Shown here: positions 8,150 to 18,147 of the stretch, piece by piece
Numbering within the stretch: the stretch's first letter is position 1
Layout of the letters: the number at the start of each line of letters is the position of its first letter
Assembly (NCBI RefSeq): GCF_014696435.1
Contig: NZ_JACJQG010000002.1
Coordinates: forward strand, 168,994-232,993
Source: Calothrix anomala FACHB-343
Lineage (GTDB): Bacteria > Cyanobacteriota > Cyanobacteriia > Cyanobacteriales > Nostocaceae
DNA length: 64,000 nt
Direction of reading: 5' to 3'
Notes under the pieces: generated by a model
What the model saw: the letters and a program-made list of their open reading frames with translations, nothing else
Told to the model about the DNA's origin: nothing
Database searches by the model: none
Position numbers and translations under genes: made by a program

Positions 8150-10684
8150 TCAATGAGGAATGTTAATTGCAGTAATTGCTTGTAATAATTCGTTGACGGT
8201 GCAGGGTTTGGATAGAAATGCTCTGACACCCATGTTAGCGATTTCTCTTTTATTGTGATTTGATAACAGTCCGCTCATGACAATGATTTTGATGTGGGGA
8301 TTTATTGCTTTGAGCTGGCGGATTGCGATCGCACCATCCATTGCTGGCATCATCATATCGAGCAATACTATATTTATTTGCTGCTGGTACTGAGCGTAAA
8401 TTGCTACAGCTTCTTCTCCGTCACTGGCTGTTAAAACTCGATAATTATAAGTTTCTAAGGATGATTTGGTAATTTCCCGAATACCGGCTTCATCATCTAC
8501 TAGCAAGATTAATTCGCCATTACCCGCAGTTGTATCCAATTCTTTTGTCTGGACTTGAGGAGTGCGTTCCTCTTTGAGGTTGCCGTAGGCATCGCCTACA
8601 GCAGGTAAGTAAACTTTAAATGTAGTACCTTTGCCAATTTCGCTATCTACATGCACAAAGCCACCGTGATTTTTAATAATACCTAATGCGGTGGAAAGTC
8701 CTAAGCCTGTACCTTTACCTAAATCTTTGGTAGTAAAAAATGGTTCAAAAATTCGCTCTCGGATTTCTGGCGATATCCCTACGCCTGTATCCATGACAGA
8801 AATAACTACGTAGGAACCTGGTTGAAGGTGACTATTGTCTGTAATTACGACATTTTCTAGTAAAATTTTTAATATTCCGCCCTTGGGCATAGCATCGCGA
8901 GCATTTACTACCAAGTTCATGAAAACCTGATGCAATTGGGTGATATTTCCCGATACATACCAGAGATGTTCTGATATCTCTACATTGCAAGTAATAGATT
9001 TAGGAAAGGTTTGGTTGACAATTTGCTCTATTTCTGCTATTATATGCTTCATTGGCACAATTGTGCGCTTACCTTCAATACCCCGTGCAAAAGATAAAAC
9101 TTGTTTGAGCAAATTAGCACCGCGCTTGACATTATTTTCCAGAGTTTGCAGTACTCGTTGACTCTGTTGGTCGTGCAATTTCATCTGCAGTAACTCAACT
9201 GACATTAACACTGGCGCGAGGACATTGTTCAAGTCGTGAGCAATTCCCCCTGCGAGAGTCCCGATACTTTCTAAACGTTGCGATCGCAAAAGCTGCGCTT
9301 CTAGTTGTTTTTTCTCGGTGATTTCTGTACTAACACTAAGGATGGATTTTGGCTGATTTTTCTCATCCCGCATCAATGTCCAACGGCTTTCTACAATAAC
9401 TTCTGCACCATTTTTTGTCAGTTGCTGTAATTCACCCCGCCATTCACCTTTTTGGATGACTTGAAAAAATGCATCTTGTAACTGTGGCGAAGTATTTCTA
9501 TACAAAATATCTACCACATTTTTACCTAAAACTTCCTCTTGCTTCCAACCGTAGAGCCTTTCTGCACCTTGATTCCAAAATAATATTTGATTATGGATAT
9601 TTCTCACTAGAATTGCATCTGTAGCCACATCTAAAAGTGCGGCTTGTTCGCTAATTTTTTGCTGTGCTTGTTGGCGCTGAGTAATATCTCGCGTCACCGC
9701 TAAATGTAAAAATGTCCCGTCAGTTTCATTGCGTAATGGAACTGCATGAGTTTCCAACCAGCGACGAGTACCTTTAAACCCGACAATTTCATACTCTAAA
9801 GTCCCCTTTTCTCCTTGACAAACACGTTTATGTAAATCGGCAAAAGCTTCTCTGTATTCAGGTGCGATCGCGCTATCAATTGCTTTACCAATCAAGCTTT
9901 CAGCCGTTTCCACCTCCAACATCGCCAGTCCGCAAGCATTAATTTCTAGCAATCTACCATCTCTAGCAATTAACTTGATACATTCTGGTTCTGCATCTAT
10001 AATTGCTCGCAGCCGATTTTTACTTTGGCGTAAATCTAGTTCTGTGTGCTGCAATTTGTTGACGTAGCGCCACAACAAATCATATAGCAAAGCAACTATA
10101 ATTAAATCGATAAAAGTTGCCAATAAAAATATCGTAATCGACTTGTTGGTAGTGGCTTGTAATTTTTGACTATGCTGTTGTAATTGATTTTTTTCGGCGG
10201 CGATATGTTTGTCAATTAGCTGTTGAATCTCTAGATTCAGATTTTGCTTTTCATCAGATAAAACTAAATTTTTTACAGCATTCCCACCTTGATTTTGAGC
10301 AACAGAAATTTCTCTTTGGAGAATGTTGAGTTTTTGGGTAATTTTTTCGGTTAATAAGGTAATTAACTGCTGATTTCTTCCAGGGTGATTTAATTGCTGG
10401 ACAATTTCCAGATTTTTCGCAATTTTTTGTCTAGCTTGCAGATAAATAGCTAAATCATCAGGATTGTCCGTGAGTAGGTATTTACGCTGAGTAATTTCCG
10501 CATTTTGAAAGCTGGAATTGAGAGTTGCAAATTGTGTAATCACTTCCTGAGATGATATTGCCCATTGCTGATTGTGTATCAGACTCATAGTGGTGCTATA
10601 GGAAACTACAGCATTAGTAAATAAAACTGCCAAAACTAAAATAAATAATGCTCTCAGCTTTTGAATAACAGACCATTTCATCAT
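8150..10684 (-). CDS. Hybrid sensor histidine kinase (CHASE3-like, PAS, PAS, HisKA, HATPase, receiver)
   Basis: 844 residues. A first membrane helix (about 10-30) and a second (about 183-205) enclose a helical periplasmic region resembling a CHASE3 sensor. Two PAS domains follow (about 220-345 and 347-460, the second with [14 protein letters not shown]). The HisKA box is [13 protein letters not shown] with phospho-acceptor His483. The ATPase shows [17 protein letters not shown] and GKGTGLGLS. The C-terminal receiver has VDDE, phospho-acceptor Asp776 in [12 protein letters not shown], and a late Lys in LSKPC. It is predicted to sense a periplasmic or redox signal and pass phosphate to its own receiver. 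No response regulator is adjacent, so the output is unknown. ATG codons at 10684 and 10681 are both possible starts. Confidence 0.9.
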   Translation of the reverse strand: MMKWSVIQKLRALFILVLAVLFTNAVVSYSTTMSLIHNQQWAISSQEVITQFATLNSSFQNAEITQRKYLLTDNPDDLAIYLQARQKIAKNLEIVQQLNHPGRNQQLITLLTEKITQKLNILQREISVAQNQGGNAVKNLVLSDEKQNLNLEIQQLIDKHIAAEKNQLQQHSQKLQATTNKSITIFLLATFIDLIIVALLYDLLWRYVNKLQHTELDLRQSKNRLRAIIDAEPECIKLIARDGRLLEINACGLAMLEVETAESLIGKAIDSAIAPEYREAFADLHKRVCQGEKGTLEYEIVGFKGTRRWLETHAVPLRNETDGTFLHLAVTRDITQRQQAQQKISEQAALLDVATDAILVRNIHNQILFWNQGAERLYGWKQEEVLGKNVVDILYRNTSPQLQDAFFQVIQKGEWRGELQQLTKNGAEVIVESRWTLMRDEKNQPKSILSVSTEITEKKQLEAQLLRSQRLESIGTLAGGIAHDLNNVLAPVLMSVELLQMKLHDQQSQRVLQTLENNVKRGANLLKQVLSFARGIEGKRTIVPMKHIIAEIEQIVNQTFPKSITCNVEISEHLWYVSGNITQLHQVFMNLVVNARDAMPKGGILKILLENVVITDNSHLQPGSYVVISVMDTGVGISPEIRERIFEPFFTTKDLGKGTGLGLSTALGIIKNHGGFVHVDSEIGKGTTFKVYLPAVGDAYGNLKEERTPQVQTKELDTTAGNGELILLVDDEAGIREITKSSLETYNYRVLTASDGEEAVAIYAQYQQQINIVLLDMMMPAMDGAIAIRQLKAINPHIKIIVMSGLLSNHNKREIANMGVRAFLSKPCTVNELLQAITAINIPH

Positions 10685-11256
10685 GCGATCGCTCTTTATG
10701 TGGCAGATATCACCTATTAGTTAAAATTCAAGAAGACCAAATAATTACCATAAGTCAACCTTACAGGCAACAGTAGTAACACAGGAGAATCTCTTGTATC
10801 ACCAAGAAATACACTCATATAGTTAATTTTCAGAGAAATTCTTAACTATAACAATTTAAGGTAATTTGGAGACCCTAGATTTCCTCAAAAAGTTCCTTTT
10901 CAAAGCTAAGAATAATTTACATAGCAACTTTATGTCTCTAAAAAATGACATTTTAGCTACATTTATGCACAAAAAGATGTTTATTTAACAAAAATTACTC
11001 TTTAGCAAAGATTACTTTCAATAACTATATTTAGCTGGTAAAAATTGCTATACACAATATTTGAGTTACTGAATTGTTACCAATAAAAATTTCAAAAATA
11101 TGCAATAAATACAGTTGTCAACAATTTGAGTTAAAAATTACACTAACCAAGCAATAATTTACTGCTATGTGCTTAATTTTGGCAAACTAGAAAATAATTC
11201 AACTCCAGTGTCAAGTACAACCAATTAACAAAATCTCTATTCCCAGTCAACAGTCA
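10685..11256. other. Gene-free AT-rich spacer upstream of the kinase
   Basis: AT-rich DNA between the kinase start and purA. I see no frame with coding character, no RNA gene and no repeat in this part; it presumably contains the kinase promoter. The rest of the spacer holds a palindromic element at 11257 and the purA promoter. Confidence 0.5.
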
Positions 11257-11319
11257 GTAGGGGCGGGTTTATTGAGAATTATCGTTGTAAAGTGAGGATA
11301 TTTGTGAACCCGCCCGTAC
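11257..11319. repeat. Palindromic element with GGGCGGGTT arms
   Basis: 63 bp bounded by GTAGGGGCGGGTTT and GAACCCGCCCGTAC, a roughly 10-bp inverted repeat around a unique centre. The design resembles the core of element A, but the sequence differs. Confidence 0.65.
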
Positions 11320-11428
11320 AACCATCAACAACTAAGTCACCTGTTAATAGGTATTTATAAAAATTATTGCATCTGCTTGACATGAATTACATATCATGTT
11401 GATAATGATTGTTTGTGAAAACTTTACC

Positions 11429-12786
<1,358 letters not shown>

Positions 12787-12857
12787 CGCTAGTTATTAGG
12801 CGATTTCACAGAAAAAGATATATCAGACGTTTGGCTTCGGCTTTGTTTAGCCAAAAC

Positions 12858-12885
12858 AGCACCCTGAGCGGAGTCGAAGGGTGCT
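12858..12885. repeat. Palindromic repeat CCCTGAGCGGAGTCGAAGGG
   Basis: Stem AGCACCCT / AGGGTGCT around GAGCGGAGTCGA. A relative with TTGACCCT arms lies at 61786. This is a common interspersed palindrome and might serve as a weak 3' hairpin for purA. Confidence 0.7.
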
Positions 12886-12961
12886 AAATCAAAGGCTGCT
12901 AAGTCAAAGTGTATAATCACGATTGGTAGAATTATCTTCTGGGAAATCTCCAGAGTCATCA

Positions 12962-13012
12962 GTCATTGACAAATGACCAATGACAAATGACCAATGACCA
13001 ATGACAACAAAC
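12962..13012. repeat. Heptamer tandem repeat, units TGACAAA/TGACCAA
   Basis: Alternating TGACAAA and TGACCAA units (the final ones drifting to TGACAAC) run up to 15 bp before the rplY start codon, so the rplY leader is built largely from repeat DNA. Confidence 0.9.
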
Positions 13013-13026
13013 AATTTGTATTTTGT

Positions 13027-13323
13027 ATGGCTATCACACTCGAATCTAAAAAGCGTCCAGAAGGTAGCAAACCCAACGCTTTGCGCCGTTCTGGATTAAT
13101 CCCCGCCAATTTGTACGGACACAACGGTGCTGAATCAATTTCTCTGGTACTTGATGCTAAAGCAGTTGAGCGTCTGCTCAAGCAAGCTGCTGTCAACAAA
13201 ACACAAGTTGAACTCAGCATTCCCGAAATTGAATGGACTGGTAAAACCGTAATCAGAGAAGTTCAGTCTCATCCAGCAAAAGGCACAACTTACCACATCA
13301 GCTTTTTTGCTGCTAAAGCTTAA
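13027..13323 (+). CDS. rplY: 50S ribosomal protein L25
   Basis: 98 residues from the ATG at 13027, giving [20 protein letters not shown], then [14 protein letters not shown], the typical start of the short L25/Ctc family that binds 5S rRNA. The length matches the single-domain cyanobacterial form without the C-terminal TL5/CTC extension. An ATG 33 bp upstream lies in a heptamer array and would add 11 unrelated residues, so it was rejected. A Rho-independent terminator follows 44 bp after the stop codon, so the gene is probably monocistronic. Confidence 0.93.
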   Translation: MAITLESKKRPEGSKPNALRRSGLIPANLYGHNGAESISLVLDAKAVERLLKQAAVNKTQVELSIPEIEWTGKTVIREVQSHPAKGTTYHISFFAAKA

Positions 13324-13367
13324 TTCCACTTAATTAAAACTCAAGTTGGAAATAATTAGCGATCGCG

Positions 13368-13391
13368 CCAGGGGTAACACCCTGGTTTTTT
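13368..13391 (+). terminator. Rho-independent terminator of rplY
   Basis: Stem CCAGGG / CCCTGG with a 6-nt loop followed by six T. Confidence 0.85.
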
Positions 13392-13458
13392 GTTAAGCTA
13401 TCAACGGTCACTAATTTACAAATATAGCTGTAGCCAGATAAATTAGGACATCAAGCTA

Positions 13459-13507
13459 GTCAACAGTCAACAGTCAACAGTCAACAGTCAACAGTCAACA
13501 GTCAACA
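13459..13507. repeat. Heptamer tandem repeat, unit GTCAACA (7 copies)
   Basis: Seven perfect GTCAACA heptamers between the rplY terminator and the APH/P-loop gene. No other feature is seen in the 13392-13680 spacer. Confidence 0.95.
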
Positions 13508-13680
13508 GCTATACAAAAAATCTTATTTCTACATTTGCCAATTGTAGGGGTATATTTATTTTTTGGGATTCCCCAATATCGAAAGTCAAAATTATCCATG
13601 CCGATCAATGCTCATGATTTGAGATAATTATCAGCATTTATTTGTATTCATCAACGGTTATTCCATCTAAATCAGAAATT

Positions 13681-15222
13681 ATGACAGAAGCGACTATTCC
13701 CGCCTTGATTCAGCAAATGTTGCAGCCTGGGTTTTATCCCCATGCAGTCGTAGAACCAATAGAACTGATTCAAACTCACGTTTCTTATGTACTGCTTACA
13801 GGCGATTATGTTTATAAACTGAAAAAACCTGTAAATTTTGGCTTTTTAGACTACTCCACCTTAGAAAAGCGGCAACATTTTTGTCATGAAGAATTGCGGT
13901 TAAATCAGCGCGGTGCTGGAGAACTGTATTTAGAAGTTTTACCCATAACTCAAATTGGCGAACAATACCATCTCGGCGGAACCGGGGAAGCTGTAGAATA
14001 TGTGCTGAAAATGCGCCAATTTCCTCAAGAAGCTTTATTAAGCAGTTTATTTGCCCAAGGTAAGTTAAATGAAGCAGATTTTGAGGAATTAGGAAAAGTT
14101 GTCGCCCAATATCATGCCAAAACTGAAACCAATGATTATATCCGCAGTTTTGGGGAAGTACCAAAAGTTCGCGAGGCTTTTGACGAAAATTATGAGCAAA
14201 CCGACAAATATATCGGCGGGCCGCAAACTCAGCTACAATTTGACGAAACTAAAGCATATACTGAGCGTTTTTTTGCAGAACGCGGCGAATTATTGGCTAA
14301 CAGAATGCAAAATAACTATATCCGCGAATGTCATGGAGATTTACATTTAAGAAATATTGCTCTATGGCATGACAAAATTATGCTGTTCGATTGTATTGAA
14401 TTTAATGAACCGTTTCGCTTTGTCGATGTCATGTTTGATATCGCTTATGCGGTGATGGATTTAGAAGCACAACAGCGTCCAGACTTGAGTAATGCTTATT
14501 TAAATACTTATGTAGAGCAAACTGGCGATTGGGAAGGGTTACAGATTTTACCTATATATTTAATCCGTCAGTCATACGTCAGAGCAAAAGTAACTTCATT
14601 TTTATTAGACGATCCTGGTGTACCCGCAGCCGTTAAGGAAGAAGCCGCAAAAACCGCAGCCAAATATTACACCCTTGCTTGGAATTACACTAAACCCAAA
14701 CAAGGGCAACTAATTTTAATGTCTGGTTTATCTGGTTCTGGTAAAAGTACGACAGCGCGATATTTAGCTCGTCAAATAGGTGCAATTCATATTCGTTCCG
14801 ACGCAGCGCGTAAACACTTAGCCGGAATTCCCTTATTAGAACGGGGTGGAGATGAAATCTATACACCAGAAATGACCCAAAAAACTTATGCTCGACTGTT
14901 GGAATTAGGAATTATACTGGCTAATCAAGGTTTTTCCGTAATTCTGGATGCTAAGTATGACCGACAAGATTTACGCCAAGCAGCAATTGAGCAAGCTAAT
15001 AACCATCAAATACCCCTGCAAATCGTACAATGTACAGCGCCTCTAGAAGTTGTACAAGAGCGTTTGCATAACCGGACTGGGGATATTGCTGATGCTACCG
15101 TTGATTTATTGGCTTCTCAGCTTAAACAATTTGAACAATTTACGGATGCGGAAAAACCCTACGTTAAGATTTGGGATACAACTCAGCCACTAGAGGCACA
15201 ATTAACACTAATCACTAGCTAA
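13681..15222 (+). CDS. Aminoglycoside-phosphotransferase-like domain fused to a P-loop kinase
   Basis: 513 residues from the ATG at 13681; a TTG 39 bp upstream is in frame but less likely. The N-terminal half resembles the APH/choline-kinase fold: YVYKLKKPVNFGF near the start, then the catalytic loop CHGDLHLRNI and the metal loop LFDCIEFNEPFR. The C-terminal third begins with the Walker A GLSGSGKST (residues 349-357) and IRSDAARKHLAG, similar to gluconate-kinase or zeta-type P-loop kinases. Such two-domain proteins are widespread in bacteria, but the substrate is not established to my knowledge. The gene is followed 16 bp later by a membrane protein gene, suggesting co-transcription. It is not evidence of aminoglycoside resistance. 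Confidence 0.8.
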   Translation: MTEATIPALIQQMLQPGFYPHAVVEPIELIQTHVSYVLLTGDYVYKLKKPVNFGFLDYSTLEKRQHFCHEELRLNQRGAGELYLEVLPITQIGEQYHLGGTGEAVEYVLKMRQFPQEALLSSLFAQGKLNEADFEELGKVVAQYHAKTETNDYIRSFGEVPKVREAFDENYEQTDKYIGGPQTQLQFDETKAYTERFFAERGELLANRMQNNYIRECHGDLHLRNIALWHDKIMLFDCIEFNEPFRFVDVMFDIAYAVMDLEAQQRPDLSNAYLNTYVEQTGDWEGLQILPIYLIRQSYVRAKVTSFLLDDPGVPAAVKEEAAKTAAKYYTLAWNYTKPKQGQLILMSGLSGSGKSTTARYLARQIGAIHIRSDAARKHLAGIPLLERGGDEIYTPEMTQKTYARLLELGIILANQGFSVILDAKYDRQDLRQAAIEQANNHQIPLQIVQCTAPLEVVQERLHNRTGDIADATVDLLASQLKQFEQFTDAEKPYVKIWDTTQPLEAQLTLITS

Positions 15223-15238
15223 TAGGCTTGTTGATGTC

Positions 15239-15742
15239 ATGGCACAGAAAAAAGAATTTTTGAATCTTTCGTCTAGTTTCTTATCACAGCTGATATTTGG
15301 GTTAATTTTAATCATTGTATTATCGATGACAGGGTCTTCATTAGCCCTGAGCATCTTTTTAGGAATTATCGGCGCTTTCACCTTAGGTTGGATTACAGCC
15401 GCAGGTAAAAATAGTGCCCAAACCCAGTCTGTAGACTCTTCCGAAGGTATTGATGCAGCCTTGAAATATTGGTTATTGTTCCTAATCGGCTTTAGTTGGT
15501 TAGGATATCCAGCACACATGAGTATTATTTTGGGTGCTTTAGGTGCTATAGGTGGTGGCTGGATGATTGCTTGGTGGAAAAGTACAGAAGAATCTCGAAC
15601 TCAACTACCAATTGATTCAACTGAAGAGGAGGATGAGGAACAAACAAGCACTAGAGGTACTGTTAAGCGCAGACGGAAAGCTACTCGGCGGTTCCGTCGC
15701 ACACCTGGCGCGGGTATCAATTTGAGATTTTGGCAAAGGTAA
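15239..15742 (+). CDS. Hypothetical membrane protein with basic C-terminal tail
   Basis: 167 residues, family not recognised. Four hydrophobic segments, in two pairs (about 16-34, 36-54, 78-92 and 94-110), are followed by an acidic run (EEEDEEQ) and then a strongly basic tail (VKRRRKATRRFRR). The tail could face the cytoplasm and bind nucleic acid or acidic partners; this is inference only. It starts 16 bp after the APH/P-loop kinase gene and is probably in its operon. Confidence 0.65.
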   Translation: MAQKKEFLNLSSSFLSQLIFGLILIIVLSMTGSSLALSIFLGIIGAFTLGWITAAGKNSAQTQSVDSSEGIDAALKYWLLFLIGFSWLGYPAHMSIILGALGAIGGGWMIAWWKSTEESRTQLPIDSTEEEDEEQTSTRGTVKRRRKATRRFRRTPGAGINLRFWQR

Positions 15743-15757
15743 GATTGCTCATTGCTC

Positions 15758-15813
15758 AGAGACGCGATGAATCGCGTCTGTACAATTGGCGATGAATCGC
15801 GTCTGTACAATTG
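15758..15813. repeat. Palindromic repeat D, tandem double copy
   Basis: Two successive units of GCGATGAATCGCGTCTGTACAATTG, the first with a full GACGCGAT/ATCGCGTC stem and the second missing its first bases. It shows that the palindrome and its TGTACAATTG tail duplicate together. Confidence 0.85.
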
Positions 15814-15844
15814 TTATCCTAGCCTCTAGCCCCTAGCCTCTGTT

Positions 15845-16636
15845 ATGTTTTTATATCTTTCTAAGTTACTACCGCTATTTTTCTATCCTTTGGGATTAGC
15901 TTCGATTAGTTTGGTGGTAGCTTTGATTACGTTATGGAAACGACCACGCACCGCAGCTGTTGCTATAGCTGTGGCTTTAATTTTATTGTTATTTTGCAGT
16001 AATGCTTGGGTTTCTCAATGGTTGGTGCGATCGCTTGAATGGCAAAATACTGCAACTAGCCAAATACCTCAAGCACAAGCAATTGTAGTCTTAGGTGGTG
16101 CGACTAAATCGGCTTTTTGGCCGCGTCCTGGTGCGGATTTAAGCGAACAAGGCGATCGCGTAATTTATGCTGCTCAACTCTATCGTCAGCAAAAAGCGCC
16201 TTTAATCATCCTCAGTGGTGGGAGAATCGATTGGCGGGGTAGCGGTGACTCAGAATCAGCAGATATGTCCAATATTCTCACCTCCCTGGGTATACCTGCT
16301 GAGGCGATCGTTCAAGAACCTGATTCGCTGAATACATATCAAAATGCGGTAAATGTCAAGCAGATTTTACAATCCCGCAATATTAATCAAGTATTATTAA
16401 TCACTTCGGCAATGCACATGCCGCGATCGCTCAAAATTTTCCAGCGTCAAGGAATTGCAGCGATTCCTGCACCTACCGACTTTCTTGTCAGTCGTAGCGA
16501 AATGCAAGAACTTGGCAGTAGCCCCAAAGCCGCTATCCTCAATTTATTACCTGATAGCGACAATTTAGACAAATTTACCAGGGCATTAAAAGAATACGTT
16601 GGTCTTTTTATCTATAGCTTGCGCGGTTGGCTTTGA
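15845..16636 (+). CDS. YdcF/SanA family membrane protein (DUF218)
   Basis: 263 residues. Two N-terminal hydrophobic segments (about 9-28 and 35-54) are followed by a soluble domain beginning AQAIVVLGGAT, with GDRVIYAAQLYRQ, IILSGG, SADMSNIL, EPDSLNTYQNAVN and LITSAMHMPRSL. These are the landmarks of the DUF218/YdcF fold, whose members (SanA, YdcF, ElyC) are linked to envelope integrity and envelope precursor metabolism in other bacteria. The exact activity in cyanobacteria is not known. It is preceded by repeat DNA and is probably transcribed alone. Confidence 0.85.
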   Translation: MFLYLSKLLPLFFYPLGLASISLVVALITLWKRPRTAAVAIAVALILLLFCSNAWVSQWLVRSLEWQNTATSQIPQAQAIVVLGGATKSAFWPRPGADLSEQGDRVIYAAQLYRQQKAPLIILSGGRIDWRGSGDSESADMSNILTSLGIPAEAIVQEPDSLNTYQNAVNVKQILQSRNINQVLLITSAMHMPRSLKIFQRQGIAAIPAPTDFLVSRSEMQELGSSPKAAILNLLPDSDNLDKFTRALKEYVGLFIYSLRGWL

Positions 16637-16675
16637 GTTAAGTAAATAAGCTATTACATGCCTAGATCCAATATC

Positions 16676-16764
16676 TTCGCGTTAGGGCTGTCCAGGGTCA
16701 AGAGTCAAAAGTCCAAGGTGACATTTGACCCTTGACTCTGGACTTTTGACAACCTTAACGCGAA
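16676..16764. mobile_element. Palindromic element built of heptamer-like units
   Basis: Perfect 9-bp ends TTCGCGTTA (16676-16684) and TAACGCGAA (16756-16764). Inside, GTCAAAAGTCC (16704-16714) and GGACTTTTGAC (16740-16750) form another perfect pair, and the arms between are GGTCAAG/GTCAAAA-type units. The whole can fold as one long hairpin. It has no coding capacity. Confidence 0.65.
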
Positions 16765-16890
16765 ATATACACTTTAAATGCGAACAGTTTAGTATAGGTA
16801 TTTTGAGAAGTTCAATTTGCAATCGCTATAATTTCAGTAGTTACAGAGTTTTAATTTTAAATTTCTCAGGACTCAGCACTTCCTGACATT

Positions 16891-17112
16891 ATGTCTAAAA
16901 ATTTACCGTATATTGTCCCCGCAACACCCAGCGAAGTTGACGAAACTTTTGCCACGTATCAGACAACTCACCAGTTTTACCATGAAGTTAGGGAGCGCTC
17001 GGAATTTCGGCAGCATTGTGATTGGTATTACACAACAGCAATCCGTCATCGACAAGAACTAGAAAAAATGCGCGGCGAACTAAATATTCTAAGCTGGTTT
17101 CGCCGCTCTTAA
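16891..17112 (+). CDS. Small conserved-looking hypothetical protein
   Basis: 73 residues, soluble, rich in charged and aromatic residues (FYHEVRERSEFRQHCDWYYTT), mostly helical in appearance and without a recognisable motif. It ends five bases before the end of the convergent ftrV gene. Compact gene packing and normal codon use support it as real. Function unknown. Confidence 0.6.
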   Translation: MSKNLPYIVPATPSEVDETFATYQTTHQFYHEVRERSEFRQHCDWYYTTAIRHRQELEKMRGELNILSWFRRS

Positions 17113-17117
17113 AGAAA

Positions 17118-17339
17118 TTAGATGACTTCTAATTCATTTTCACGGAGATGGGCTTTAAACTTTTTACTAAACTGAACTAAGAATGGCAAATTAGCACTAA
17201 CAGGTCTACCTTGCCATTCGGTAACAATAGCTGAAATTTCGCCTTCTGAGCCTTTGAGGTCAAAAGCCTGACCGCGATGTTCAGGATGATGGTAAACTAC
17301 TACCGACTCTTTAACACGAACGCGATCGCCAACTTTCAT
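17118..17339 (-). CDS. ftrV: Ferredoxin-thioredoxin reductase, variable chain
   Basis: 73 residues from the ATG at 17339, giving MKVGDRVRVKESVVVYHHP and AFDLKGSEGEISAIVTEWQG, the SH3-like beta-barrel of the FTR variable subunit. With the catalytic FeS chain, encoded elsewhere, it forms the heterodimer that passes electrons from photosynthetic ferredoxin to thioredoxin. The frame is open for 15 codons upstream (possible start at 17384), but the family starts at MKVGDRV. The downstream neighbour is convergent. Confidence 0.9.
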   Translation of the reverse strand: MKVGDRVRVKESVVVYHHPEHRGQAFDLKGSEGEISAIVTEWQGRPVSANLPFLVQFSKKFKAHLRENELEVI

Positions 17340-17496
17340 AACAACATTTACACCTAGCTTTTCCTTGTCCACAACTATCTCCACAGCCGTCCCTCACTGA
17401 ACTTGCTTTTTTGAAAAATAGACTGCTGTTAACAGTCACGCTGCGCATCTCATCCGCACAGACTGGCTGTTGAGTGCATTCGTAACTGCTATACGA

Positions 17497-17522
17497 ACAA
17501 AGCCTGCCCATGCAGGCTTTGT
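17497..17522. repeat. Palindromic repeat C, single hairpin
   Basis: Perfect 11-bp stem ACAAAGCCTGC / GCAGGCTTTGT with a 4-nt loop. It is the same hairpin motif as in the longer C copies. Confidence 0.75.
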
Positions 17523-17612
17523 AGCTAATCGATTCATAACACTAGATTCACCTAGCGTTTTAGCAACAGGTCTAATCCTTTGACTGTCAATTAACTTTTT
17601 ATCTTCCCATAG

Positions 17613-17643
17613 TTAAACAAACTCTAACAATGAGTTTGTTTAA
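17613..17643. other. Perfect 12-bp hairpin in gene-free spacer
   Basis: Stem TTAAACAAACTC / GAGTTTGTTTAA with a 7-nt loop. No T-tract follows, so it is not an ordinary terminator. Downstream to 17815 are more short pairings (TGATGGT / ACCATCA; CGGGCT...AACCCG). No gene is visible here; a small RNA or relic element is possible. Confidence 0.5.
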
Positions 17644-17907
17644 GATAGGGTTTACCAATATGGCTAGCTGATGGTTAGAAAAACCCTTACCATCATTGAT
17701 TCCTCACTGCACTTGTCCACTTTTAGAGGTGTCTCAGAGGCGCTTTGTTTGAGGATGAGCGGCCTCACGGGCTAGGAAAACCCGTTTTAGCTCTTATAGC
17801 GCGGTTTCACGCCAAGTTCAATTTTACAACAAGATGACACTTTCCCCGCAAGGCGCGTTGTTGTTGCATTAGGGACGCGGGGGGGCAGGGGGACAAGGGG
17901 GAAAATT

Positions 17908-18067
17908 GGGAGCATCCCAATTTTGACGCAATACCCTCAAGGGTATTGCTATACCAACAAAGCCTGCCTTCGCAGGCTATCAAACTTTTAGCCTGCGAAG
18001 GCAGGCTTCGTATTTCTAGCCCCACCCTTATAGGGTGAGGGCGTTTTTTCACATTTGGGATGCTCCC
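17908..18067. mobile_element. 160-bp composite palindromic element containing repeat C
   Basis: Perfect 13-bp inverted ends GGGAGCATCCCAA (17908-17920) and TTGGGATGCTCCC (18055-18067). Inside are ATACCCTCAAGGGTAT, AGCCTGCCTTCGCAGGCT, its mirror TAGCCTGCGAAGGCAGGCT, and CACCCTTATAGGGTG. The matching ends suggest a non-coding mobile unit that carries the C hairpins. Confidence 0.65.
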
Positions 18068-18097
18068 GGAAAATTGTACAGACAAGGGTTCATCGCG

Positions 18098-18145
18098 TCT
18101 CTGCCCCATGCCCAATGCCCAATGCCCAATGCCCAATGCCCAATG
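18098..18145. repeat. Heptamer tandem repeat, unit TGCCCAA
   Basis: About six TGCCCAA/TGCCCCA units, preceded by a degenerate D palindrome (TTCATCGCGTCTCTG). The array stops three bases before the stop codon of the phosphatase gene. Confidence 0.9.
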
Positions 18146-18147
18146 CC

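Noticed and set aside
13681-15222. Reading the APH-like gene as an antibiotic resistance gene
   Set aside because: The APH fold is shared by many small-molecule kinases, and the fused P-loop domain and chromosomal context do not point to resistance.
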